A program made the translations under genes and the position numbers. Shown here piece after piece: positions 26,132 through 37,595 of a stretch of 64,000 nucleotides of DNA. The stretch is taken from assembly GCF_000220395.1 (NCBI RefSeq), contig NW_004086450.1, positions 1 to 64,000 of the forward strand. The letters are read 5' to 3'. This DNA comes from Ichthyophthirius multifiliis (taxonomy: Eukaryota > Ciliophora > Oligohymenophorea > Hymenostomatida). The notes under the pieces were generated by a model. That model saw only the letters and a program-made list of their open reading frames with translations. It had not been told where the DNA came from and made no database searches. Within the stretch, counting starts at the first letter, position 1. Each line of letters begins with the position of its first letter.

Positions 26132-27639
26132 TATTTAAAATTATATATAACTTGATTATATAATTTTTTTAATTATATTTATTTATGTTTTTAAAAAAGT
26201 ACTGGGCAAAATTATTTATGTATGGTAAAATTAATTAAAAAAAATTTTAAATAATTTTTGTTTCTAATAATTAAACATTTAATATAATTTTTTTATTTTA
26301 AAATATAGATATTGTTTACCATTTATAGTTTCTATATATAATATAAAAACTATTAAGAAATAAATTTTTAATTAAATTATGTTTTTAAAAATTATAAATA
26401 GCATATATATAAGCTCTTACTTTATTTAAGCTTTGGTTAAATCCATTAAAAATTAAGTATTAAACAATATCCAAAATAACTCATGAAACTGATAAATATA
26501 ATACATTTATAAAATTTTATCGCAAAATAAATTATATAATCATTATAAAATTAAATATTTAATATTTTTAAATTATATAAAAAAAACAGCTAAATAAATA
26601 TAAAAGAAAATATATATCATAATTATATACAGATAGTTATATAAATTAAAAAAATTTATATTTATTAAATAAAATATATTAATTTTTATATAAAATGAAT
26701 TTTTATGAATCATAATAATGACTATTAAAATGAGTTTTTTTAAGCATACATCTATAAAGTTACGATAAAAATATAAAAAAATATGTAATTATTGCTAAAT
26801 TTTTATAAAATATTTTATGCTTTTTTTATATTTGCTTAAAATTAATTAAATAATTTTTTACAACCTTTAAAATCTTTTTTATTTAATAATTACTTTAATT
26901 ATTCAGTATTATTTAAAATTAAATCTTTATTTATTTTTAAATATTTTTATATTTATTTAATATTTTTTTAAATTTATGATTAACTAATTTTTATAATAAC
27001 TATTCTTTAATTTTATAAATTAAATTTATATTTTATTCATAATATTAAAAGTTTTATATTTACTTTTTTAAACATTTATTTATATATATAAAATAAACTA
27101 AATTTAACTAAACTAAACTAAATTAAAATAAACTAAACTAAAATAAACTAAATAGAATTTTTAATTTTATTTATTTTTATAAACTTAATTAAAAAATTGA
27201 TTTTAGAAATTTACTTTTTAAAATTAATTTAATTGTTTTTATTGAAAATAAATTTTCTAAATTTAATAATTATGTGTATATTTATAATATGAAAAAATAA
27301 TAAAAATATTTTAAATTATAAAATGATTAATTTAAAAAAAAAATGTAAAACATTTGTTGTTTGTTTAATTAAATATATAAAAAGTATTACATAAAAAATA
27401 AAAAGTAATACATCATTTTATTTTTATATTTTTGCCATAATATTTTTATGAATATTATATGTTTATAATTTTTTTTTCAAGTAAAATTATATGATTTATC
27501 TTATCTATATTTAAGAAATTATTTTGATAATATAATTAGCTTTTCTTTAAAAGCTTTTTTTTAAAAAATAATGTAATTTAATAAATTAAATAATATTAAA
27601 TAGATCAAAATTAAATTAAATATTAAGAAAACTATCTCA
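26132..27639. other. Spacer with ACTAAA-type repeat
   Basis: 1.5 kb between divergently transcribed genes. About 27093-27152 holds an irregular tandem of ACTAAA/ATAAACTAA units. No coding pattern or RNA gene seen. Confidence 0.55.
27093..27152. repeat. Irregular ACTAAA tandem repeat
   Basis: Seven to nine imperfect copies of a 5-6 nt unit with cytosine at regular spacing, standing out from the surrounding A/T-only DNA. Confidence 0.6.
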
Positions 27640-28890
27640 TGAATGAAATTCGAATATATTTTATTAAAACAATATTAGAAATAAGTTATGATGAAGTTTA
27701 AGATAAAAACAAAATCAAAAAAATCTATTTATCTCCTGGTCTTACAAATATAAAATTATTAAATTATTTAATTTAAGATTTATTTGATATTTAGGTTAAA
27801 CATATAAGCAACAAGCTTTAAAAATTAATTTTAATTTAAGAATTCAAATTATTATTAACAAAAGTAAAAGCTTAAAGTAAAAACTCATAACTAAGAATGA
27901 TATATATTCATAAAATAAATCAATACATATATTTAAATACATTAAGGTTATGTTAATTAGTGATAATTTTGATAGTTAGGCACCTAAAAAGGTGAAATAT
28001 AAATATAAGCATATAATGAAATTAATTTATCAAAAATAAATGAACTTATTTACAGCTTTTGGAAAATGAGAAGATTAGTAAAATTTTAATCCTTAATGAG
28101 TTAGGATTAATGATATAGATTGGGTTATTAACATAAACTTTATAGTCTATTTTCAATAATACAGGTTTGAGTTTTAACTCAAACAAAAATTAAGGAATAA
28201 GTTTGTTTATTTACTAGTAGATCATAAATTTAAAGAAGAGATATAAAAAAAATTAATTAAATACATATTAATTCATTTGGTTATTATAAAAAAAGAAAGC
28301 ACTGTTAATCAAATCAATATAAAATAAGAAATTACCAAAAAAAAAAAGTAATAATTTAAATAGCAATAACGATTCATCATTTATATAAAATTAAATTTTT
28401 TGTACCTTTTTTTGGAATTTAAATGACGAAGAAAATTTACCTTCAAACAAATATAAATAATTAGTATAAATGTTTAAAATTATTTATTTTTGATGATATT
28501 TAATTTAATATTTCGGCTTTCAAAAGTTATTTAGATAAATTTAATGTAAAATTTATTTTTACAATTAATTAGGAATAATGATTTGAAAAAATAAAAATAA
28601 ATTTGTAGACCACTTTTTTAATAAATTATTTTTATGGATATCCGAATGCTTTATATGATGGGTCATAAACGATTAAAAAATTTAAATTAATCCTTAATTT
28701 CTATTGCAAAATACTCTGGTTATGGAGTAAGCGCGTTAGAATTTCAAAGTTATATTTAGGTTGGAACGAATGATTATTTAATTAAACTTATTGGTATATA
28801 AAAATTTTAAAATGCTTTGTAAAAATATCTTTAAAAACTAATTGACATTTTTGCATATATTTAAAACTAATTATATTTTATTAATTGCTG
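27640..28890 (+). CDS. Probable multi-exon gene, unknown, structure unresolved
   Basis: An ATG at 27640 opens about 110 codons of protein-like sequence (MNEIRIYFIKTILEIS, YLSPGLTN, LRMIYIHKINQYI). Further pieces appear in different frames: near 28020-28100 (KINELIYSFWKMRRLV), 28120-28430 (QYRFEFQLKQKLRNKF, LVDHKFKEEI) and 28640-28860 (YGYPNALYDGS, AKYSGYGVSALEF). I could not find intron junctions that join them without a frame error, so either introns or indels are missed or the gene is decaying. The helical, Leu/Lys-rich character fits a scaffold-type protein, but no family is recognised. Confidence 0.45.
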
Positions 28891-29246
28891 ATTTATTTTA
28901 TTTAATTTTTTGAAAAAAAAGAAAGAAATTTTTAGGTTATTTATGTACATATTTTATACATTCCTAATAAAAAATAATAAATTAACAAATTAATATATTC
29001 TTTATCAAATTTAATGTTAAAAACATTTATACATATTTTTTTTTTTAAGTTAAAATTTTATTAAAGAGAAGACTCATTTTTTTCGTTTAAATACAAATAA
29101 CGAAAATTTTTTAACAAAAACAATAAAAACTGCTTTTTGAGATAAATAATTTAATTTATATAAGACAAAAAAATTATTTTATTTATTATTTTTTTAAAAA
29201 AAGTAAACACTTGCTCATATTTATAATATTTTCTTAAACGAAAAAT

Positions 29247-29756
29247 TCATTTTTATCCAGATTTAAAAGTGGTAGCAAAGCCATGAAATCTAAGCTAGCC
29301 ATTTAATAAATTTTATTAATTGAAGTTTTGACCTGCTGTATTATTAGCTTTTATATTAAACATAGGTTTGTTTACACTTCTTTATAAAATTGAATCTAAA
29401 ACTTCTTTTTCAGATTATATAACATTACTTGGGTCATAAATTGAGGGGTCGAAATTGCTTCCATATTCCTGAATATTATATTATTTTATCATTTTCATAT
29501 ATGCTTCATCACTTGTTTATGTATCAGTTTCTAGTGGTTTAAATTTTGAATCATAATATATAGAATTGTCTTTTACTTTTTCTGCTTCACCTATGTAATA
29601 TTTTATTTTTATTGGAATATTTTCATCACTTTACATATATTTTTCTTCTGGCAATGTCTTTAAAGCTTCTAATAAATTTTACTTTTCTTATGTAAGTGTT
29701 TCTTCATCTGGAATGTTGAATAATTAATTTGTAGTATATTTTTATTCTTTATCCAT
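29247..29756 (-). CDS. HCNGP/SAP30BP-like protein
   Basis: Intronless, 169 aa. The centre and C-terminal half match the HCNGP domain: an acidic N-terminus, then helix MKMIKQYNIQEYGSNFDPSIYDP (family core is a helix ending in a Tyr/Phe-Gly-Ser-Asn-Phe plus an Asp-Pro pair), followed by a Phe-Gly-rich tail (TTFKSGQK). SAP30BP is a nuclear protein tied to transcriptional repression and splicing of short introns in animals, which is notable in a genome where nearly all introns are under 120 nt. It is shorter than the animal protein (~300 aa) and keeps only the conserved core. It is divergent from the coiled-coil gene with 145 bp between starts, a likely shared promoter. Confidence 0.75.
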
Positions 29757-29901
29757 TTTTTATATATGTGTATTTTTTTAACGAGGTATAATTAATATTT
29801 TTCTTTGATATTTATTGTGTATTTATTATTTTTTTAAAACAATTTTATAAAAAAATTATTTAAATTGTAAAAAATAAATTATATAATATAATTTTTAGAA
29901 A

Positions 29902-30720
29902 ATGAATGAAAAGTAAATGAGCTAAAAAATAAATCTTATTTTAAATCCAAAATTTTTAGGATTTTAAATAGATTAAAATGATAATTAAATTAAGTATGAT
30001 AATGTAATTTTATATTAAATTAATATAAACAATAAAATTATTTTTTAATTTAATAGGAAATATAAAAAGATATTAATTCATTAAATGATTTAGCAATTAA
30101 AATAAAAGGTCTGAACATATAAATCAAACAATTTATTTATTTTATTTAAATAAAAAAATATATATAGAAAAGTTAAAATAAAATATTCCTCTAAAAAGCT
30201 AATTACAAGGTAAGATTCTTAAAAAAAAAAAAAAAAATCGCAATATTTAATTAAACAAAAAGTCAACCAAGAGTTATAAAAAGATTTTATAATAAACTTA
30301 GAATAGGTATTAATTAAAATATTTTATATTAAAAATTTAAATTTATTCTGTTTTTTAAAGTTAAAAAAATAATTTTCGTTTTAAGGTGTAGATAATCTAA
30401 TGAAAAATCTTCATTTATTTGATCCCAAACTAGCTTAAATAAAATATGAATTATAATAGCAATTATAATAAAAACATATTATTAATTTTTTTAATTAAAG
30501 TTAAGAAATAAAATTAGAAAATAACAAAGAATCTAATCATAATATTAATAAAGAAAAAAAAAAAAAAGTATAGTTAAAATGTATAACTTTGTTTAGACAT
30601 ATTTCAGAAAAGTTAGAAATTAATTTTTTTATTAAAATAATTATTTAAATATTTTTATAAGGATGGGAAAATGAAATTTAGCAATTAGAAAACTAAAGTT
30701 TAATAAATATTTAAGAATGA
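29902..30720 (+). CDS. Small coiled-coil protein, unknown
   Basis: Five exons, 199 aa; introns 30004-30056, 30109-30167 (GTCTGA start), 30210-30262 and 30307-30360 give an exact frame. Nearly all helical: EIQKDINSLNDLAIKIKEKL, ELQKDFIINLEQLKKQF, LMKNLHLFDPKLAQIKYEL, ending in WENEIQQLENQSLINIQE. The pattern of helices with a Leu-Phe-Asp-Pro turn is reminiscent of short coiled-coil subunits of nuclear-pore or kinetochore complexes, but nothing specific enough to name. A Lys-rich linker is encoded by an A-run near 30555. Confidence 0.7.
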
Positions 30721-31124
30721 GATAATTATATATTTTAATTTTATTATATTTTTATAAAATTTATATCTAAACTATAAATTAAAATATGTTTAGATTCTTA
30801 ATAAAAATTATGTAATAATTTAAAATCTATTCTTAGATAATATTTTTTTATGATTTTGATAATCAATTTAATTAAAAAATGAATCAATATATTATTATAT
30901 ATATTCAAATTAATTAATTTTTAATAATGATAGTAATAAATTAATATATGTGCAATTATTTAAATAAAATAAAACTTATAAATATGACCTTAAAAAAGAA
31001 ATAATTAAAATTTTTTATTTATTTATAAACAAAAATTAAATATTTATTTATTATAATTTACTAAAAAAATTTATAAAAAATAAATTGATAAATATTATAT
31101 TATTATTATATTTTTTTATTTAAA
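30721..31124. other. Convergent 3' spacer
   Basis: 404 bp of A/T sequence with no features beyond presumed 3' UTRs. Confidence 0.5.
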
Positions 31125-32447
31125 TCACTTTTAATGATATTTTTTTATATTAAGAATCTAATCATTAACAATTTTTTCATAAATAACATTAATTTAAGAT
31201 TATTTTATGTTTTTTTTTTAATTAATATTACTTCTTTCAGTTAAATTTTATATTTATTATTATTATTTTTATTATTAATTTGTTCTTTAAGTCCAAAATC
31301 CATATTAATTATCAGCATTATCTGAATTTTATTTATAAATTTTACTTATATTTAATTTGATATCACTTTATTAAAAATTATTTGATGAATTAATACCATT
31401 TATTTTCCCAGATAATTTCGATAGATTTTCAGAATTTTATTATTTTTTATGATTAATGTTTGAAAAAACTGGTGATTTAACTTTACATTAATTTATTTAT
31501 TAAGAAGGATATTAAAAATTTTTGTTAAATAATTTTTTACTAATAATTTATTTTGTTTAATCATAATAACTTTATTATTTTTCATATTATTTTTTGCAGT
31601 TACCAGAACAAATTTATTATTAATTAGTAATTTTACTAACAATATTTGAATTTATAATATAAGATTATTTTGTGAAAGCTTATTATTATAACTTTATTTA
31701 TGCTTTTTATTATTAGTGGTTTATATTATGGTTTAGAATAATCTTATTGTTGTCGTTGTTTTTCTTCTTTTTTTAAACCTTTATTTAATTCATATTAAAA
31801 TGTTTAAAAAATTTTAATTTAAAGTCATCGTTAGCATTTGCTTTTTTAAGAATACTGGAATTTCTTTAAAAATTAGAATTATTTATTTATTCTGGCGAGT
31901 TTAAATAATTATTTTTAGAGTTTATAAAATTTTTATTTTTACTTTATTTTTTATTATTTAATATTTGAGTTTAATTTTTTATAATTTCATTTAAGTTTCC
32001 TTTTTAGCTAGTTATCATGATATTTTAATGTGCTTTTGTGTCGTTGCTTTTATATTCTTTTAATTAATATGTAAGTTTATCTAAATTTAACTAAATGTTA
32101 TGTTTACTTTAAATTTTTCCTTCTTTTATATGCTAAATTTAACCATTTTATATAATAACAGTATTTTTTTATTTCTGAAAATTTGATTAAGTTGGTCTAG
32201 GATTAAAATCTCTATCTGTCCATATTCTATCAGGAGATTCAGTTATTTTATTTATTTATTCAAGATTGAGTTTTGTCTTAAATAGGTTTTCTATATTTTC
32301 TTTATTTTCTTATTTAATATTTTTTGTAATATTATTTATATTTATTTTTTTATCATTTACTATATAATCTAATTTTTTATTTGAAATATTATTATTATTT
32401 TAAATTGAGTCTTTAATTTTATCAATTAATATTTAAGATGAAATTCC

Positions 32448-32485
<38 letters not shown>

Positions 32486-33401
32486 AAATTTATTTTTATT
32501 CTTGAATTTTTAAATTTTTCAATTCCTCTTAATTATTTTTTTCATTCAAATTTTATATATAAATATTAAGATAATTTGGTAAATTTTCATCTATTTCTTT
32601 AGAAAACACAATTTATTATATTTTATTTAAGTTTTAACTTGCTTCATTTTATCCGATTTCCTTTAAATTATTTTTCTTATTAGAATTAATTACATTATTT
32701 TTTCTTATACAAATATTTGGATTATTTAAAAGTAAGCTTTCTTCAATATCAAAATATGAAGCATTATATAATTATTATTATACTGTTAAATCATCATTTC
32801 TATCTAAAAAACTTTATTTAGGTTTATAAACATCATGAACTTCTGAATCATAACTATTATCTATTTTTCCTGTAGTATTTTTATTTAATAGTTTATCATT
32901 ACTATTTGATATATCTTTTTTATTTATTTAAAGAGAAGTTGAACATGATGAAGATGAAGAAATTTATAAATGACAATTTAAAATGAAATCTTTTTCTTAC
33001 ATATTTTCTATGTTCTATATTTTAAGTTTATTTTAACTTTTTTCTTAATTTTAAATAAATATTTTGGCATGTTTGTAATTTCGTTTATTTATTATTTCAT
33101 GAGATGATATTATACATAAATTTGGGCGTGTTTGTTTATATTATTTATTATAAAAGTCAAATAATAATTATAAACGGGGACCTGTTTCACTTTATTTGTA
33201 AAATCTTTTCAAATATCCAGTGTCATCGTCATAAAATAAATAATCTTTAAAAAGAATTACATGAGATATACTTATATTGGCTAATATTTCTTTTATTCCT
33301 TTGGCAAAATAAAAATTAAATTCGTCAAAATATATGTTGTGAAGTCTTTGTTACATTTATTTTTAAATGTTTATTTTATTTATGCATATTAAACAATTCA
33401 T
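31125..33401 (-). CDS. 758-aa Q/N-rich protein with a conserved N-terminal domain
   Basis: One uninterrupted frame of 759 codons from an ATG at 33401. An ATG further upstream at 33598 is out of frame, so a short 5' exon is possible. Residues ~1-120 look folded (CLICINK, YFDEFNFYFAKGIKEIL, LFKDYLFYDDDTGYLKRFYK, PRLQLLFDFYNKQY); this resembles a domain I associate with several uncharacterised ciliate proteins. The remaining ~600 residues are low-complexity Asn/Gln/Lys/Ser with an 11-Gln run (32451-32483, all TAA) and short less-degenerate islands (PDRIWTDRDFNPRP). No membrane segment. Such long prion-like tails are typical of ciliate regulatory or scaffold proteins; function unknown. Confidence 0.82.
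32451..32483 (-). repeat. (TAA)11 polyglutamine tract
   Basis: Eleven in-frame TAA codons (plus strand TTA) encoding Gln in the 758-aa protein. Confidence 0.9.
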
Positions 33402-33951
33402 TATGTTTATTTTAAATTAAATTTTTTATGTATCTTATTCGTTTTCTAATATTTGTTTATTTGTTAAACTATTTATTTCCTGTCCTTTTTATTAAATATA
33501 TATATTTTGTTTTTTTTTAATTATTTATTCGGAATTTATCTTTTTTTTTGATTTTTTTAAATACTTTTTTCATAACAACTATTACTTCTTTTATTCATAT
33601 TTTTTAAATTTTTTTTTTAAATAATATATTAAAAAAAATGTTATAATTAAAAATATTATAGAAACATAGTAAATAAAAATCGGTATTTAAAGAAAAAAAA
33701 AAATCTTTTAAACAATTAAAAAAAATGAATAATTTAATTATAAATAATAAATATGAATTTAAATATGATTGATATATTTTAATTAATTTGTATTGTAAAA
33801 TAAAAAAATAAAAAATAAAAATATAATCAAATTGAAAAAATAATAAATATATAATTATAAACATTTTTTATAATCAAAATAATATATATAATAAAAAAAT
33901 AGTTTTAAAAAATAAAATTTAATTTAAATAGAATTAAAAATTATATTATAT
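33402..33951. other. Tandem spacer with possible 5' exon
   Basis: 550 bp. The segment 33402-33600 has a TGA-free frame joined to the 758-aa gene and a separate ATG at 33598, so it may be its leader or first exon. The rest is A/T spacer containing the channel gene's 3' end. Confidence 0.4.
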
Positions 33952-36900
33952 TCAAATATATTAAAAGTGTTTATTTCTTATTAAATATGTTTTATTTTTT
34001 TTGCTTCTAAAATTATTTTATTTTATTTTCTTAATAACATTTGTAAAATTATTATTTTTAAAATAAAATTTAAATTCTTTAAGTATATCAAAATCATAAA
34101 TAAAAAGCCAATCACAAAAATCTGGCTAAGAGTTAAGAAGTACCATTTTATTTTTCCTTTTAAAATTTTAATTATTATTAATATCATTTTCATTTTTTTT
34201 ATTAATATATTCTTATAATATTTAGATAATATTTTCTTCGTTAACTCCTTTTGTTTAGTTTTCTTTTATTTTTTTTATTGAATCATCATTTAAATTATCA
34301 TCTAATAAGGCATCTTAAAATGTATTCATATGTTAATAAGATTACCTTCTAAATCTTAATTTTGTATTTTTTTTTTGTATGAGTTTTATTTTTCTAATTA
34401 AAAAAAGTTTCTTATTGATTATGTATTCTTTTTTTATTCGCAGAAATTATTAATGTTTATATTACTCTTTATTTTTTTATAAAAAGGAGAATCCAAGTCG
34501 AAATTAAGAAGATTTTATTCATCATTTTTATTATCTTCGAATTATTAAAAACTTATTATATTTGATGATTAGCATTTAGGAGATATTTCTATTGAATTTG
34601 TAAATTATTTTAATAGTCGCCTAAGCTCAGTCTTTGGTTTTATAGATTTAGTAATTTATTCAGTTTCATCATGATCTTCTTCTTCAATACTGATAAGTTT
34701 ATTATTTTCAATTGGCTGATATTCTTCTAATTAAGAAGTATAATCAGAATCTTCATAATTTTCAGAATATAAAGAAGAAAAATTAGATAAGCTTTGTTAT
34801 TAGTTTGATTCTATTTTTCCATCTAATTATTTTATTTTAAAAGTATTTTTGAAGAATTATCTATCATTGAGTTCAAAAATGAGTTTATTTTATTCTTATT
34901 TGGTAATACCAAATATAGAAGCTCTTAATTATTTTAATCTTAAACTAATATAATCATTTTATTTCAAAGTTTAAAATTCTCTTTGTTTTGACCTTACTTA
35001 CCATTTTTTTCTTTTTTTATGCTCTAAAGTATGTGTATGCCTTGCAATAATTAACTCCTTTCTTTTTTTATAATGAATAAAATGGCAATTTAATACATTA
35101 TGATTATATTTTCCACAAGATATGCAAGAAGTATGCTCATTTATATTATAAAGTCTCATTTGATCTTTAATTTATGAATAACTTTCCTTTTTTTAAATAA
35201 AAATATTTTAATTTTAATATATTTTTAATAAAACATACAAAATCATTAGGAAAATCCTTAATTATATTCATAAAAGTATTTTATTTTAAGATTAATAAAT
35301 GAGTAGCTTTTACACATTTAGTGGTAAACTAAGTGGCATATTAAGAGTTAAAAAACGACATTTAACTCAAAAAATCTCCATTTTTTAAAGTATTTAAAAG
35401 TTTGTTAAATTTACCAGTTTAAACAAACAAATCAACTTGTCCTTTTTAAATGTAATAAAGATCAGGATTTTCGAAGTTATTTTATTCATATACAATTTCT
35501 CCAGGGCCACAAACCTTTTCTTAAAAATGAAGAGAAAGTTCTTTAAGAAAATCTTAAGAAAATGACAATGTAAATATCTTTGATGATTTCAGGATTTTCA
35601 AGTAAAAGTCTCTCATTATTTCTTCTCTTAAATTTGAAGGTAAGATATCAAATATCTCTTTTCCTTTTACTGGATTATTTTCATTTTACTATTATAAATA
35701 ACCTAAATATTTCATTACTCGAACTTAAACATCATTTGTAATCTACCTTGAACGCATATATATAGACATCTCATATTTTTTTTTGTTAAAATCAGCTTCT
35801 TTTTATGCTAATTCTTAAAATATGCTACCAATAGTGTTTACAATATAAGCAAAAAGTAAAGACCCAAGTAAAGTCATAAAAATAATAAAAATTTTTTCTG
35901 AATTTGCAATAGGTGTAATATCTCCATAACCAACAGTAAACATAGTAATAATAGAAAAATATAAACAATTTATATACTTGGTTATGATGTCTTCATTTTA
36001 TAATTTATTAACTACAAGCCAAGTATTAGTATAATTATTATTGATTTCTACCATTGAAATTTTATGAAAGATACATCCACAAATATGAGCAACATAAATA
36101 AGCATAGATAATAAACTTATTAATGTATAAAAATGAGAAAACCTTTAGTTTATTTAATAGTGTTCGATTAAGTCTTTTTTTAAACTTAAAATTTCAAAAA
36201 ATTTGAGTCCTATGATTATTTTTAAATAGCTTATGTTAAAATATCTGGATATTAAATAGCATAAAATTATTAAAAAATCAAAAAAAAATTTATTTTTGTA
36301 GTATTCTAAAGTTATTTTTGACCTATCTAATTATTTTTAGTCATCTTCATAATATCCAGTATTTTATTAAAACATTATGTTAATTATATATGGTAAAAAG
36401 AATAAGTTTGAAGATATATAGCTATTATTTATTCCAAAATCAAAACTTATTTCAAAAGTAACAATAATTATATTTATTAATAAAAATAAGAAAAAAAAAA
36501 TTTTCCAATAAATTACAATTTTTAACTCAGGATCAAAAATTTTTATTTTTTTAGATAAATGTAAAATTAAATTTTCAAAAATATTCTCTTTTACTTAGTT
36601 TGTTTTCTTCTTTTTTTGCTCTGTATAACTGTAAGATAAATCATTTATTAAATCGAAATGTTTGCTTTCTAATTTAACCAGGTTCAAATCGCGAGTTTAA
36701 TTTCTTATTTTTTAAATAAACTTATTTAAAGTTTATATTGTTTTTGATATTTTCCAATCATATTATTAGCTTTTATCGTTTGTTTTGAAAAACGCACTAT
36801 TGTCTTTATTTTAAATTGAATTTTATTCCTCATACATTATTTTAGATCTTTTGCGTTTTTTATTTTATTATTATGGATAAATACGTAAATATTATCTTTC

Positions 36901-37179
36901 GTAAGGCTATCTTGGTTACATTTTTAAATCTTAAAACTCTTGTTTTGGGGTTTTATGCAAATTTTAGGATTATTTTTAAATAGGAAGATTTTTTGGAGAA
37001 AAAATTGGTGTTCTTACTTATTTATTTGGAAGATTATCATTATTTTATGTATATACCATTATTTATGGCATTTACTCAGTTATTAAATTTAATTAGTTTT
37101 CATTTCTTGTGTTATTATTCTTATCAGATTACTAAGTTAATATATATTAATTTTTATTTATATTCAGTGTGAAGTCCAT
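33952..37179 (-). CDS. Potassium channel with cyclic-nucleotide-binding-type domain (CNG/HCN/EAG superfamily)
   Basis: Three exons, 1047 aa; introns 35187-35238 and 34314-34345 (32 nt). Gln/Asn-rich cytosolic N-terminus (~190 aa), then six membrane segments (S1 near IFFFLFLLINIIIVTF), a pore with selectivity filter TVGYGD and S6 ending FAYIVNTIGSIF, a C-linker (NDVQVRVMKYLGYL...LREEIMRDFY) and a cNBD (GPGEIVYEQ...YYIQKGQVDLF). S4 is weakly charged. In the phosphate-binding cassette the usual Gly-Glu...Arg reads LSQMSFFNSQYATQF, so nucleotide binding may be lost. After the cNBD comes a Cys/His cluster (CISCGKYNHNVLNCHF) and a disordered acidic tail. Probable role: K+ conductance in the ciliary or plasma membrane, where ciliates have greatly expanded this family. 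Confidence 0.9.
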
Positions 37180-37595
37180 TTTAATATTATTTTTTAATTT
37201 AAATCCGAATATAGAATAAAATAAAAATGTTTTATGTATAAATTTTCTTATTTAATTTTTCAATCTATTTATAATTATATTTTTTTAAAATTAATTAATT
37301 TTTTATAACCAGTTTAAATTATATCAAAACAAAAAGTGCATAAAGCAAAAAATTTTTTGTAATTTATTTCTGGATAAATATTATAATAAAAATTTATTTT
37401 ATATATGTTATAAATATGAGAGAAATATAATAATCAAAGTTATTAAAAATTATATTCAAATTAAAAAAGGATAAAACCTATATATGTTTATAAAATAATA
37501 TATAATAATACATATAAACTAAATAAATTATTTAAAATATAGGAGTATTTAAAATAAGTTATATAAGAAAATAAAAATATTTAATAAAGATTTAA
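37180..37595. other. Divergent promoter region
   Basis: 416 bp between the starts of the channel gene (-) and the cilia-like gene (+). A/T only; no recognisable motif. Confidence 0.4.

Noticed and set aside
36675-36705. T-loop-like GGTTCAAATC, possible tRNA
   Set aside because: It lies inside the channel coding frame, and no acceptor stem or anticodon arm can be formed around it.
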